A DNA stretch of 64,000 nucleotides from VRUE01 sp963704545 (GTDB lineage Bacteria; Actinomycetota; Thermoleophilia; Solirubrobacterales; 70-9): the NCBI GenBank assembly GCA_963704545.1, contig OY969915.1, forward strand, positions 620,001 through 684,000, in the 5' to 3' direction. The stretch's first letter is position 1. The number at the start of each line of letters is the position of its first letter. The position numbers were made by a program, and so were the translations under genes. Below the pieces are notes generated by a model. That model was given only the letters and a program-made list of their open reading frames with translations. It had not been told where the DNA came from and did not search any database. Positions 6,978 through 15,476 of this stretch are shown one piece after another.

Positions 6978-7442
6978 CTAGCCAAGTTTCTTGCGCGCGC
7001 GGCGCGCGGCCTGCGTGGCCTGTTTGCGCACCGGCTCGGCGCGGCCGCCGACCTCTTTGCGCGCCTGCTGGACCAGCCGTTCGAGCTCCTTCAGCAGCGA
7101 GTCGGTCTGCCGCCGTCCCTTCTTGACCAGGTCGGAGAGCATCTTCTCGGCGTCGCCGCGGGTCATGCGACCGCGTTTGACCGCGTCGTCGACGACCTCC
7201 TGGAGCCGGTCGCGGCTCAGGGTGACGCTGCGCTCGAGGCTCTCGCGGAACTGCTCGACGCTCTTGTCGAGCCCCGCCGTCGCCGCGCCGCCACGGATCG
7301 TGCCCTTTTTCGCAGTTTTGGCTTTGGCCTTCCTGGCCGCGGGCTTTTTCTTCGCAGCGGCTTTTTTCGGAGCTTTCTTGGCGCGCGCGCCGGCTTTGGT
7401 CTTTTTCGTCGTTTTGCCGGTGGTCTGTTTTTTCGCGGCCAT
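6978..7442 (-). CDS. Lys/Ala-rich basic protein with phasin-like helical domain
   Basis: 154 residues. The first 50 are a histone-H1-like low-complexity stretch (KKTKAGARAKKAPKK, PAARKAKAKTAKK). Residues about 58-125 are helical (VEQFRESLERSVTLSRDRL, VVDDAVKRGRMTRGDAEKML), resembling polyhydroxyalkanoate-granule-associated phasin/PhaF-type proteins. The end is again basic (AARRARKKLG). A DNA-binding nucleoid role or a granule-associated role are both possible; no PHA synthase is visible nearby. The stop is followed directly by the methyltransferase start. Confidence 0.72.
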   Translation of the reverse strand: MAAKKQTTGKTTKKTKAGARAKKAPKKAAAKKKPAARKAKAKTAKKGTIRGGAATAGLDKSVEQFRESLERSVTLSRDRLQEVVDDAVKRGRMTRGDAEKMLSDLVKKGRRQTDSLLKELERLVQQARKEVGGRAEPVRKQATQAARRARKKLG

Positions 7443-7520
7443 GGTCTCTTGCCTCCTGGTGGGGTTGCCGGGGGTCTTCCCGGTTGACTATCTCATCCCT
7501 GCCGTTTCGGTGGTCCGGGA

Positions 7521-8339
7521 TTACCCGCACTCGAAGCCGGTCTGGACGGGAGCGTGGTCGGAGAGGCGCAGCGCCAGGCCTCCTCGCGGCAGCTCCCGGC
7601 GCTCGGGAGGCCAGGCTGCCGGCGCCTCGGCGATCCTCATTCCGCGCGAGAGCAGGTGGTCGATCGCGTGCGGCCCGGTCGGCCCGGCGAGGCCGAAGCG
7701 CTCGCGCAGCACGTCGAAGACGCCCGGATCCTCACCGGGTCGCAGGTTGAGGTCGCCGCCGAAGACCAGTGGCGCCTCGGTGGCCCACTCCCCGCTGCGC
7801 TCCGCCGCCTTCAGGACGTCCTCGGCGGCCAGCGCCGGCTGGTCGTTGGTCGCGTGCAGGTTCGCCACGCAGACGCCTGAGGCGGTGCGGGTGAAGGCCA
7901 TAGCGCGACGCTCGGGCCCGCCCTCGTGGATCGCGAGCTCGCGACGCTCGACGATCTCCCCCAGCGCCCCCTTTGCCCGCACCAGGGTCAGGTTCGAGCC
8001 GCCCTCGCCGGAGGCGATCAGGTCGGGGTTGATCCGGGCGGCGAGGGTGCGCAGGGCGCCGAGCGAGTTGCGCGAGGTGAGCACACGGTGGGACTCGGCG
8101 GCACAGGCGCTCGCCAGGGGCGCGGCGAAGCGCGGTGGGCACTCCTGCAGCAGGGCGACGTCCCACCCGGCCCCAGCCAGCACCTGCCCGAACTCGGCCC
8201 CGAGGCCCCGGTTCACCTGTACGTGCGTCGCACCCCGCTCCTCGATCCGCAGCAGGCGCGACCGCCAGGTGAAGAGTGCGGGGTCGGGCGGGAAATCGCG
8301 CCCGTGGAAGAGGTTCCAGCTGACGGCGGTGAATTCCAC
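7521..8339 (-). CDS. endonuclease/exonuclease/phosphatase (EEP) family protein
   Basis: 272 residues from GTG 8339. EEP superfamily pattern: the N-terminal SWNLFHGRD (metal-binding Asn), LLQECPPRFA (metal-binding Glu), VANLHATNDQ, then LVFGGDLNLRPGEDP (catalytic Asp/Asn pair) and a C-terminal LRLSDHAPV (Ser-Asp-His). The family includes nucleases and sphingomyelinase-like and phosphoinositide phosphatases; the substrate is not predictable. No signal peptide is seen. Its start lies 18 bases from the argF start on the other strand, so both promoters must overlap the neighbouring genes or be very compact. Confidence 0.87.
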   Translation of the reverse strand: MEFTAVSWNLFHGRDFPPDPALFTWRSRLLRIEERGATHVQVNRGLGAEFGQVLAGAGWDVALLQECPPRFAAPLASACAAESHRVLTSRNSLGALRTLAARINPDLIASGEGGSNLTLVRAKGALGEIVERRELAIHEGGPERRAMAFTRTASGVCVANLHATNDQPALAAEDVLKAAERSGEWATEAPLVFGGDLNLRPGEDPGVFDVLRERFGLAGPTGPHAIDHLLSRGMRIAEAPAAWPPERRELPRGGLALRLSDHAPVQTGFECG

Positions 8340-8357
8340 GCCCGTAGTATCCGCAGC

Positions 8358-9242
8358 TTGAAGCAGGACTTCATCACAGGCGAAGAGCTGGGCGCGTTCG
8401 AGCTCGGCAAGCTGCTCGACCGCGCGGTCGAGCTGAAAGCGCGCCGCAGGGACGGGCTCGGGGCCGACTCGCTCGCCGGGCGCAGCGTCGCCCTCGTCTT
8501 CGAGAAGCCCTCGACGCGGACGAGGATCTCCTTCGAGGTGGGCGTCGCCGAGCTGGGTGGAACCCCCGTCGTCCTGCGCAGCGACGAGCTCCAGCTCTCC
8601 CGCGGGGAGTCGATCGGCGACACGGCGCGGGTCCTCTCGCGCTACGTCGACGCGATCGTGATCCGCTCCGGCTCCCATCAGGCCGTCGCCGAGCTGGCGG
8701 ACGCGGCCGAGGTGCCGGTGGTCAACGCGCTCACGCCGCTTCACCACCCCTGCCAGGCGCTCGCCGACCTGCTCACCCTGCGCGAGCGACGTGGGGAGCT
8801 TTCCGGCCTGCGCCTCGCCTACGTCGGCGACGGCAACAACGTCGCCCGCTCGCTGGCCATAGCGGGGGAGCTGGCCGGCGTCGAAGTCGTCGTCGCATCC
8901 CCCTCCGGCTACCGGCTCGAGGAAGGCCACGACGCGAAGCTGACCGGCGACCCGCGCGCCGCCGCCGCCGCCGCCGACGCGATCTACACCGACGTCTGGG
9001 TCAGCATGGGCGACGAGGCCGAGGCCGAGCGCCGCCGGGCGGACCTGGCCCCCTTCCGCATCGACGCCGACCTGCTCGCGGCGGCCAAGGACGATGCCGT
9101 CGTCCTGCACTGCCTGCCCGCGCATCCGGGCGAGGAGATCGCCGCCGAGGTCCTCTACGGCGAGCGCTCCGCCGTCTGGGACCAGGCCGAGAACCGTCTG
9201 CACGCGCAGAAGGCGCTGCTGGAGATGCTGATCGGCGACTGA
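8358..9242 (+). CDS. argF: ornithine carbamoyltransferase
   Basis: 294 residues. Makes citrulline from ornithine and carbamoyl phosphate in arginine synthesis. Signatures: FEKPSTRTR (carbamoyl phosphate binding), HHPCQALADL, VSMGDE (the ornithine SMG loop), and HCLPAHPGEEI, with Pro where most members have Arg. The TTG start at 8358 is chosen because it gives the family's usual N-terminus (LKQDFITGEEL); the open frame extends much further upstream without similarity. No other arg genes are adjacent. Downstream lgt begins right after the stop. Confidence 0.93.
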   Translation: MKQDFITGEELGAFELGKLLDRAVELKARRRDGLGADSLAGRSVALVFEKPSTRTRISFEVGVAELGGTPVVLRSDELQLSRGESIGDTARVLSRYVDAIVIRSGSHQAVAELADAAEVPVVNALTPLHHPCQALADLLTLRERRGELSGLRLAYVGDGNNVARSLAIAGELAGVEVVVASPSGYRLEEGHDAKLTGDPRAAAAAADAIYTDVWVSMGDEAEAERRRADLAPFRIDADLLAAAKDDAVVLHCLPAHPGEEIAAEVLYGERSAVWDQAENRLHAQKALLEMLIGD

Positions 9243-9243
9243 G

Positions 9244-10032
9244 GTGCACCCCGAGCTCCAAATCGGGCCGCTCACCCTCCAGACCTTCGGCCTGATGTTC
9301 GCGCTCGCCTTCCTCGCCGCGGGAGCGCTGATCTGGAAGCGGCTGGGGGAGATCGGCAGGCCGGTCGACTGGGCGTATGAGATGGGCTTCGCCGCGCTGA
9401 TCGGCGGCATCGTCGGCTCGCGCGTCTACTTCGTCGTCCAGAACTACGACAGCGTCAAGGACGACCTGATCGGCAACCTCTTCTCCGGCTCGGGCCTGGT
9501 CTGGTACGGCGGTGCGATCGGCGGCGCTCTGGCCGTCCTGCTCTGGGCCTGGTACCGCGACTTCCTCGGCCCGGCGCTGTTCGACCTGGCCGCGCCGGCG
9601 CTGGCGCTCGGCTACGCGATCGGCCGCTGCGGCTGCCAGCTCTCCGGCGACGGGGACTACGGCAAGGCCTGGGACGGCCCCTGGGCGATGGCATATCCCG
9701 ACGGCACGGTTCCCACCGACCAGACCGTCCACCCGACCCCGATCTACGAGACGCTGGCGATGGGCCTCGGCGCCTGGATGCTCTGGCAGCTGCGCGACCG
9801 CTTCCGGGCCGGGGTCCTCTTCGCGATCTACCTCGTCTACGCCGGTGCGGAGCGCCTCCTGATCGAGTTCCTGCGGCGCAACGACGATGCGGTTCTGGGG
9901 CTCACCACGGCCCAGCTGGAGAGCCTGGCGATGATGGCTGTCGGAGGCGTGTGGATCCTTGCCGTGCGACGCCGACACGGTAGCCTGTCGCAGGTGGCTC
10001 CGAGCGATCCGACCAGGCTCGCAGCGGGGTAA
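9244..10032 (+). CDS. lgt: prolipoprotein diacylglyceryl transferase
   Basis: 262 residues, seven predicted membrane segments. Transfers diacylglycerol to the lipobox cysteine of prelipoproteins. Visible signatures: an N-terminal LQTFGLMFALAFL with the QTFGL variant of the family start, GIVGSRVYFV (Gly-Gly-x-x-Gly-x-Arg region), SGSGLVWYGGAIGGALA, and the GYAIGRCGCQLSGDGDYG signature with the essential Arg and the GD(x)YG end. The HPTPIYE motif follows. GTG start immediately after argF's stop. The cytochrome at 39316 and other lipoproteins would be its clients. Confidence 0.95.
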   Translation: MHPELQIGPLTLQTFGLMFALAFLAAGALIWKRLGEIGRPVDWAYEMGFAALIGGIVGSRVYFVVQNYDSVKDDLIGNLFSGSGLVWYGGAIGGALAVLLWAWYRDFLGPALFDLAAPALALGYAIGRCGCQLSGDGDYGKAWDGPWAMAYPDGTVPTDQTVHPTPIYETLAMGLGAWMLWQLRDRFRAGVLFAIYLVYAGAERLLIEFLRRNDDAVLGLTTAQLESLAMMAVGGVWILAVRRRHGSLSQVAPSDPTRLAAG

Positions 10033-10041
10033 TAGTCAGTC

Positions 10042-10878
10042 TTGGAAGCTCGAATGGAGGGAGCCTCGCCGATGGGGAGCGCAGGGGAGATCGTGGAGCA
10101 GGCAACGGCGGTTATCGCCGCCGCCGGTTGCGAGACGCCCGAAGCGGACGCCAGGGCGCTGGTCGCAAAGGCGCTGGACATGGACGCCGCCGACCTCGAG
10201 AGCGACGGCTCGACCGAGTTGACCCCCGAGCTGCGCGAGGAGGTCGAGCGCTTGATCGCCCGGCGGAGCGAGCGCGAGCCGCTCGAGTACATCCTCGGCA
10301 GCTGTCGTTTCCGCGAGATCGAGATCGCCGTCGACGAGCGGGTGCTGATCCCGCGCCGAGAGACCGAGCTGCTCGTCGCCATCGGTGTCGAGCTGCCGCA
10401 GGGCGCCCGCGTGCACGAGGTCGGCACCGGGTCGGGTGCGATCGCCCTCGCCCTGCTCAGCGAGCGTCCCGACCTGCGGGTGACCGCCTCGGACCTCTCC
10501 GAGGAGGCGGCCGAGGCGGCGCGCGAGAACGCGGCACGCCTCGGCGTCGAGCTCGAGGTGAGCGTGGACGAGGGCATCCCCGACTACGTCGACGGCGTCG
10601 ACCTGCTGATCGCCAACCTGCCCTACATCACCGAGACCTCGATCGACGAGCGCTCGCCGGAGATCCGCCGCGAGCCGGAGATCGCCGTGCTGGGCGAGAG
10701 CGGCGACGACGGCCTCGGCGTCATCCGCGATCTGCTCGGGGAGACGCCGAGTGGCTGGCGTGTGGCGCTCGAGCACGACACCCACCACGGTCCGGCGATG
10801 CGCGAGCTGCTGCATGAAGCCGAGACGCGCACGGACTACCGTGGCGACGAGCGGGTGACGGTCGGCTTCGTTCCGTGA
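10042..10878 (+). CDS. prmC: PrmC-like N5-glutamine methyltransferase
   Basis: 278 residues from TTG 10042; ATG 10054 and 10072 are alternatives. PrmC methylates the GGQ glutamine of peptide-release factors. N-terminal helical domain, then EPLEYILGSCRFREIEI, VDERVLIPRRETELLV, SAM motif EVGTGSGAIALALL and LLIANLPYI. The catalytic NPPY is NLPY here, which suggests either tolerance of the substitution or a changed substrate. No release-factor gene is adjacent. The stop overlaps the lysS start by four bases (GTGA), so the two are co-translated. Confidence 0.85.
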   Translation: MEARMEGASPMGSAGEIVEQATAVIAAAGCETPEADARALVAKALDMDAADLESDGSTELTPELREEVERLIARRSEREPLEYILGSCRFREIEIAVDERVLIPRRETELLVAIGVELPQGARVHEVGTGSGAIALALLSERPDLRVTASDLSEEAAEAARENAARLGVELEVSVDEGIPDYVDGVDLLIANLPYITETSIDERSPEIRREPEIAVLGESGDDGLGVIRDLLGETPSGWRVALEHDTHHGPAMRELLHEAETRTDYRGDERVTVGFVP

Positions 10879-12386
10879 GCGAGGTGCCTTCGAAGGTCGA
10901 GCCTTCGGAGGGCTCGACGGAGAGCGTCAGGCGGGAGAAGCTCGAGCGGCTGCGAGCCGAAGGGATCGAGCCCTACCCCCGCCAGGGCTGGCCTGACCGC
11001 GACAAGATCTCCTCGATCCTCGAGGCCCACGACCCGGTCGAGCTGGGCGAGGGGGAGCACCCGCGGTTCTCCTACCGGATCGCAGGCCGGCTGGTCGGCC
11101 AGCGCGGCCACGGCAAGACGGCCTTCTTCGACGTTCGCGACCTGACCGGCACGATCCAGGCCTACGCGCGCAGGGACGCGATCGGCGAGGAGGCCTTCGA
11201 CCGGATCGAGGCCCTCGACATCGGCGACGCGGTCGGGGTCGAGGGGGACCTCTACGTGACCAAGCGCGGCCAGCTCGCCCTCGCCGTGCGCGAGTGCACG
11301 ATGCTGGCCAAGGCGCTGCGCGACCCGCCCGACCTCTTCCACGGCATCTCGGATCCCGAGGTCCGCTACCGCCAGCGCGAACTCGACCTGATGGCGAACA
11401 AGCGCTCGCGCGAGGTCTTCGCGCTGCGGGCGAAGCTCGTCGCCGCGATCCGCGCCTACATGAACGAGCACGACTTCGTCGAGCTGGAAACGCCGATGCT
11501 CCAGCACATGACCGGGGGCGCGGCCGCCCGGCCGTTCACCACCCACCACAACACCCTCAACCGCGAGCTCTTCCTGCGCACGGCGACCGAGCTCTACCTC
11601 AAGCGCACGATCGTCGGCGGCTTCGAGAACGTCTATGAGCTCGGCAAGTTCTTCCGCAACGAGGGGATGTCGCCGCTGCACAACCCCGAGTTCACGATGC
11701 TCGAGTGGTTTCTCAGCTGCGCCGACTACAACGGCGTCATGGCCTTCACCGAGCAGCTGCTCTCGACGGTGGTCGAGCAGGTGCTGGGGACGACGGCGCT
11801 CGAGCGCGACGGCAACCAGATCGACTTCAAGGCGCCCTGGAAGCGGGTGACCCTGCGCGACGCGATCCTCGAGGCGACCGGCGCCGACATCGTCGCCTCC
11901 AGCCGCGACGAGCTGGCCGAGCTGCTCGAGGGTGACGTCGACCCCAAGGCCGACTGGGCCTCGGTGGTCGACTCGATCCAGGGCAAGCTGGTCGAGCCCA
12001 AGATCGTCCAGCCGACCTTCCTCGTCGACCTGCCGCTCGACCTCTGGCCGCTGGTCAAGCCCCAGCCCGACCATCCCGAGCTGCTCGGCGAGGCTTTCGA
12101 CGGGATCGTCGCCGGGATGGAGATCACCGGCGGCGGCACCGACGTCAACGACCCCGAGATGCAGCGCCGCCACTTCGTCCGCCAGCGCGAGCGCCAGGAG
12201 GCCGGCAGCGAGACCGACCCGCACCCCCACGACGAAGAGTTCGTGCGCGCTCTCGAGTACGGGATGCTGACCGCGAGCGGCTGCGGCATCGGCATCGACC
12301 GCCTGCTGATGATCATCGCCGGCGCCGAGAACCTCCGCGACGTCATCCTCTTCCCCTCGATGCGCCAAAAAGCCGCCGCCGACTGA
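10875..12386 (+). CDS. lysS: lysyl-tRNA synthetase, class II
   Basis: 503 residues. N-terminal OB-fold anticodon-binding domain (residues about 55-150: YRIAGRLVGQRGHGKTAFFD), then the class II catalytic core: motif 1 around FVELETPMLQHMTGGAAARP, motif 2 FRNEGMSPLHNPEFTMLE, motif 3 GCGIGIDRLLMI. The start is a GTG overlapping the prmC stop. A 53-nt hairpin 6 bases beyond the stop separates it from the convergent SDR gene. Confidence 0.96.
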   Translation: MSEVPSKVEPSEGSTESVRREKLERLRAEGIEPYPRQGWPDRDKISSILEAHDPVELGEGEHPRFSYRIAGRLVGQRGHGKTAFFDVRDLTGTIQAYARRDAIGEEAFDRIEALDIGDAVGVEGDLYVTKRGQLALAVRECTMLAKALRDPPDLFHGISDPEVRYRQRELDLMANKRSREVFALRAKLVAAIRAYMNEHDFVELETPMLQHMTGGAAARPFTTHHNTLNRELFLRTATELYLKRTIVGGFENVYELGKFFRNEGMSPLHNPEFTMLEWFLSCADYNGVMAFTEQLLSTVVEQVLGTTALERDGNQIDFKAPWKRVTLRDAILEATGADIVASSRDELAELLEGDVDPKADWASVVDSIQGKLVEPKIVQPTFLVDLPLDLWPLVKPQPDHPELLGEAFDGIVAGMEITGGGTDVNDPEMQRRHFVRQRERQEAGSETDPHPHDEEFVRALEYGMLTASGCGIGIDRLLMIIAGAENLRDVILFPSMRQKAAAD

Positions 12387-12392
12387 AACCAT

Positions 12393-12445
12393 CCGCCGAC
12401 GGGACGAAATCGTCCCCGTGGCGAGGGATTTCGGCCCGTCGGCGG
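12393..12445. terminator. bidirectional hairpin between lysS and SDR
   Basis: Arms 12393-12403 and 12435-12445 (CCGCCGACGGG with its complement) are perfect; a second pairing lies inside (12405-12411 CGAAATC with 12427-12433). The region is between two convergent stops, and TTAAAA on the right provides a short A/T run for the minus-strand gene's side. Terminator function is inferred. Confidence 0.72.
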
Positions 12446-13201
12446 TTAAAACGCGCTGCGGAGGAGGCCGCCGTCGATCGGGATGACGGTTCCGGTGATG
12501 TAGGCGGCTCGCTCGGAGCAGAGGAAGGCGACGAGGTCGCCGTACTCCTCGGGGCGGCCGAGGCGTGCGGCGGGGACTTCGCGCCGCGCGGCCTCTTCGG
12601 CGCCCTCGAGCGAGCCGGCGGCGTCGGCCAGTCGCTCGGTGCCGAAGCGGCCGGTGGCGACGGTGTTGACGGTTATCCCGTCGGCGGCGACCTCGCGCGA
12701 GAGCGTCTTGAGGAAGCCGACCGCCGCCATCCGGTGGGAGTTGGAGAGGTTGAGGCCGGGAATCGGCTCGCGGGTGGAGCTTGAGCCGACGTTGACGATC
12801 CGTCCCCAGCCGCGCTCGCGCATCCCGGGAACCACGGCACCGGCGAGCACGCGCGGCGCGAGGACGAGGGATCGGTAGGCGGTCTCCCACTCCTCGGGGC
12901 TGTGGTCGAGCGCCTCGCCGAAGGGCGGGCCACCGGTGTTGGCGACGAGGATCTCGACCGGGCCGAGCGCCGCACCGACCTCGCCGGGCAGGTCCGCGAG
13001 CCGGTCGAGGTCGGAGGCGTCGGCGACGAAGGGCACCGCGGCCTCGCCAATTTCGACAGCCGCCTCGTCAAGCTTTTCCCGCGAGCGGCTGGCGATCGCT
13101 ACTTGCGCTCCCTCTCGCGCAAGCGCCGCCGCGATCGCCCTCCCGATGCCGCGGCTGGCTCCCATCACCAGCGCCACGCGTCCCTCCAAGCCCAGGTTCA
13201 C
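12446..13201 (-). CDS. SDR-family oxidoreductase with non-canonical active site
   Basis: 251 residues. NAD(P)-binding GASRGIGRAIA at residues 15-25, VANTGGPPFG in place of the usual NNAG, then VNVGSSSTREPIP with the catalytic Ser. The canonical YxxxK is missing: aligning GFLKTLS with the family's GLxKTLA puts SNSHR where YSASK normally stands, so Tyr and Lys read as Ser and Arg. The C-terminus (AAYITGTVIPIDGG) is that of FabG-like enzymes. Such SDRs form a known divergent group; activity is not assured. Confidence 0.85.
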   Translation of the reverse strand: MNLGLEGRVALVMGASRGIGRAIAAALAREGAQVAIASRSREKLDEAAVEIGEAAVPFVADASDLDRLADLPGEVGAALGPVEILVANTGGPPFGEALDHSPEEWETAYRSLVLAPRVLAGAVVPGMRERGWGRIVNVGSSSTREPIPGLNLSNSHRMAAVGFLKTLSREVAADGITVNTVATGRFGTERLADAAGSLEGAEEAARREVPAARLGRPEEYGDLVAFLCSERAAYITGTVIPIDGGLLRSAF

Positions 13202-13247
13202 GTTATCTGCCCCTCATCGTGCCGATTCTGCCAGCCGCTCGATCTCC

Positions 13248-13535
13248 TTAACCGCTGGCTGCCGCCTCTGGCTTGTCCTCGGCGGCGCTGCGAATGAAGA
13301 AGCCGATGCCAAGAACGCCCCCTCCTCCAAGGGCGAGCGAGAGCCAGTCGATCCCGGTGACGAGGTGAGCGAGGGCTACCAGCCCGATGGCCACAAGGCC
13401 GTGGAGGAGGTACCGGATTACGTCCGCCGCGCCGTTCAGCACGGTGCCGATGGCTTTGTCCATGTGGCTGTCCACGGCTCGGACGAGGCTACGGTGAAGT
13501 GCCAGTCGTAGGTTGGGCTGTTCGTCGTCCGCCAT
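13248..13535 (-). CDS. small membrane protein of unknown function
   Basis: 95 residues from ATG 13535 (MADDEQPNL); the frame stays open to 13589. Two hydrophobic segments: VIRYLLHGLVAIGLVALAHL and LSLALGGGGVLGIGFFI, preceded by an amphipathic stretch. A short charged tail ends EDKPEAAASG. Not recognised as a named family. It stands alone between the SDR gene and the divergent AlbA_2-like gene. Confidence 0.6.
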   Translation of the reverse strand: MADDEQPNLRLALHRSLVRAVDSHMDKAIGTVLNGAADVIRYLLHGLVAIGLVALAHLVTGIDWLSLALGGGGVLGIGFFIRSAAEDKPEAAASG

Positions 13536-13627
13536 GGTGTCTCGTCCGCCCGCTACTGTCCATAGTAGAGCAATCTCTCTGGGGTGCAAATCTCAGTTCA
13601 GAGCAGAAAAAGGCCCAAACCAGCTAT

Positions 13628-13642
13628 CAATGATGATCATTG
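13628..13642. promoter_or_regulatory. palindrome in promoter region of the AlbA_2-like gene
   Basis: CAATGAT-G-ATCATTG is a perfect 7-1-7 palindrome 26 bases upstream of the ATG at 13668, in a noticeably A/T-rich intergenic stretch. It has the size of a repressor operator. No regulator can be assigned from the sequence. Confidence 0.5.
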
Positions 13643-13667
13643 GCTATCTACTAGTAAAGTCAAAGCG

Positions 13668-15461
13668 ATGAGTGATCCCAGCGAGAAAGAGGTTCGCGCT
13701 GCGCTCGCGCGGCTAGTCGCCCACGGCATCGACGCTGTTTGGCACCCCGAGGCGCAGGCGCTGCTCGAACTGCCCGTCGTTCGGGAAAGGCTCGATGAGC
13801 CGAAAGGTGAAGATGCGGCTGACGTCTTGCGCGAAGTCCTCACGGAAGCGGTGGGGCAGCTCGGCCAGTCTCAGTACAGGCGCCTGCTGACGATCGTCCT
13901 CGGCCTCGAGCCGGAATACGCCAGGATGATGGCGGGGAGAAAGCGTGCGATCGCCGGTCGGGAGTTTCGGGGTGGGAGCAACCCCGTGGGGGCTGGGACG
14001 ATCCGCCAGCACCACGAGCCGAGGGCGCTCGATGAGCTAGCCGCGATGCTCTGCACCGGGCAGGTGGGCGGCGATGGCCTTGGCGGGTCGTTCCCTGGCC
14101 GAGCGGCGCTGAAGGGAATCGAGTGGCACCCCACGGTGCGGCGTGCGTGGACAAATGAGCAGCTCGTCTTCTGGCGGCTCTCCTTCGGCAGCGCCGATCC
14201 CGAAGTTGCGCAGGCGCGGCTCAGGAGGGTCATGGAGAGCGCAGGGATCTCCTCATGGGCGATGTTCGAGCTGCTCGGGATCTACGACCTGCTGATCAGG
14301 GCCTGGCTTCCCCCTGCCTTGCCGTTGCATCGCTTTCAGGACTTGTTGGTTGAGGGGCTAGGGGGGGATGGGCTGCTGGACCTCGGTTTCTTCACGGTGG
14401 AGAAGGTCGTCACTCACTGGCCTTGGGCCGACGTGGGCGCGGCCATGAAGGAACCTGACCCCGAGGTCCTCGCCAACCGGATGACCGACCGTGAGATTGC
14501 ATCCCTGAATACCGGAGCCGATCAGGTGCTGCTCGATCCCTATGAGGAGGATCGCGTCGTCGCTCCCATTGTGGAAGGAGGAGACATTGGCTTCATGATC
14601 GTCGTGGCGCTGCGCGTTGGGGCGCCTGTTTCATCGAGTGGACAGCGGGAGATCCTTGCGAAGGCAATGGCCGACTTGGTCGATCAGGCGCGGCAGGGGC
14701 CGTTCTCAGAGCTTTCGCTCTATCAGGGGCATGGCTTCGGCAGTCACCTGCTGTTTGGCCGGGTGCGCCCCCAGTCCTTCTATGAGCTTGAGCGATCTTT
14801 GGTCCAGCCACTCGACCGGATCGTCAAGTTCGATGGCAGTCGCACCTATACCTTCATCATGGCCGCACCCGCCGCGCTGGCTCGTGTGGAGAAGATGCCT
14901 TTGAGCTCTCTGCCCGAAGAGGATCCGCGCGCGGAAGACCTGCTTCGGCAAGAAGAGGGCGCCGGTTTCGAGGTGATGTCCGCCCCGGCCCTCGACCACC
15001 CGGCCAGATTCGCGCAAGCGCTGGCGAGGCATGTCGTCGCCTTCCTCAATTCGGACGGCGGGACGATCGTCATCGGTGCGGTGGAGAAGGGGCGGCCGCT
15101 CCCCACTCCGAAACGCACCCAGTCGCTCCTCGCCGATACCCCGGAGGTTGGCGACTACGCAGTGATCGGCGTCAATGCCGACGCCGAAGATGGCCTAGAC
15201 GCGTACGAGCGACGCTTGCGCAACCAATTCAGCAACTCGATCGCTCCCGATCCGAACGCCCATATCGAAATCAGGTTTGATCGAGTGGGGCCGAGATCGG
15301 TATGCATCCTCGAGGTGAGAAGGCCTGAGCGGGGGGCTGGTACTTGGTATTACCAACTCGCAAGCCGAGGCAGGGCACATTTCATGGTGAGGCAGGGGCC
15401 AGGGACGCGAGAGCTAATCGGCCCCGAGGCTGACAACTACAAGGCTCAAAAGGTTGACTAA
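13668..15461 (+). CDS. large protein with C-terminal Schlafen AlbA_2-like domain
   Basis: 597 residues from ATG 13668 (MSDPSEKEV). The C-terminal 170 residues resemble the Schlafen AlbA_2 domain: VVAFLNSDGGTIVIGAVE, later FDRVGPRSVCILEVRRPE, then the basic YQLASRGRAHFMVRQG (the typical ...YxRxGxxxxxxR end). The N-terminal two thirds (residues 1-420) contain mixed alpha/beta segments with no motif I recognise. AlbA_2 proteins include tRNA/RNA-cleaving Schlafens and putative transcription factors, and several are in phage-defence loci. The gene has an A/T-rich promoter region and stands apart from its housekeeping neighbours. Function unknown. Confidence 0.7.
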   Translation: MSDPSEKEVRAALARLVAHGIDAVWHPEAQALLELPVVRERLDEPKGEDAADVLREVLTEAVGQLGQSQYRRLLTIVLGLEPEYARMMAGRKRAIAGREFRGGSNPVGAGTIRQHHEPRALDELAAMLCTGQVGGDGLGGSFPGRAALKGIEWHPTVRRAWTNEQLVFWRLSFGSADPEVAQARLRRVMESAGISSWAMFELLGIYDLLIRAWLPPALPLHRFQDLLVEGLGGDGLLDLGFFTVEKVVTHWPWADVGAAMKEPDPEVLANRMTDREIASLNTGADQVLLDPYEEDRVVAPIVEGGDIGFMIVVALRVGAPVSSSGQREILAKAMADLVDQARQGPFSELSLYQGHGFGSHLLFGRVRPQSFYELERSLVQPLDRIVKFDGSRTYTFIMAAPAALARVEKMPLSSLPEEDPRAEDLLRQEEGAGFEVMSAPALDHPARFAQALARHVVAFLNSDGGTIVIGAVEKGRPLPTPKRTQSLLADTPEVGDYAVIGVNADAEDGLDAYERRLRNQFSNSIAPDPNAHIEIRFDRVGPRSVCILEVRRPERGAGTWYYQLASRGRAHFMVRQGPGTRELIGPEADNYKAQKVD

Positions 15462-15476
15462 CGGAGCCCCCACCTC

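Noticed and set aside
5664..7487. 600-residue plus-strand frame opposite the RNA methyltransferase
   Set aside because: Antisense to a gene with all its catalytic motifs; no ribosome-binding site or recognisable domain.
8213..8623. Minus-strand frame across the argF start
   Set aside because: Ser/Arg-rich antisense frame; the EEP and argF frames explain both sides.
10836..12890. Long minus-strand reading frame opposite lysS
   Set aside because: High-GC codon bias leaves open frames on the opposite strand; the protein is low-complexity Ala/Arg/Gly/His and has no motifs, while lysS motifs are complete on the plus strand.
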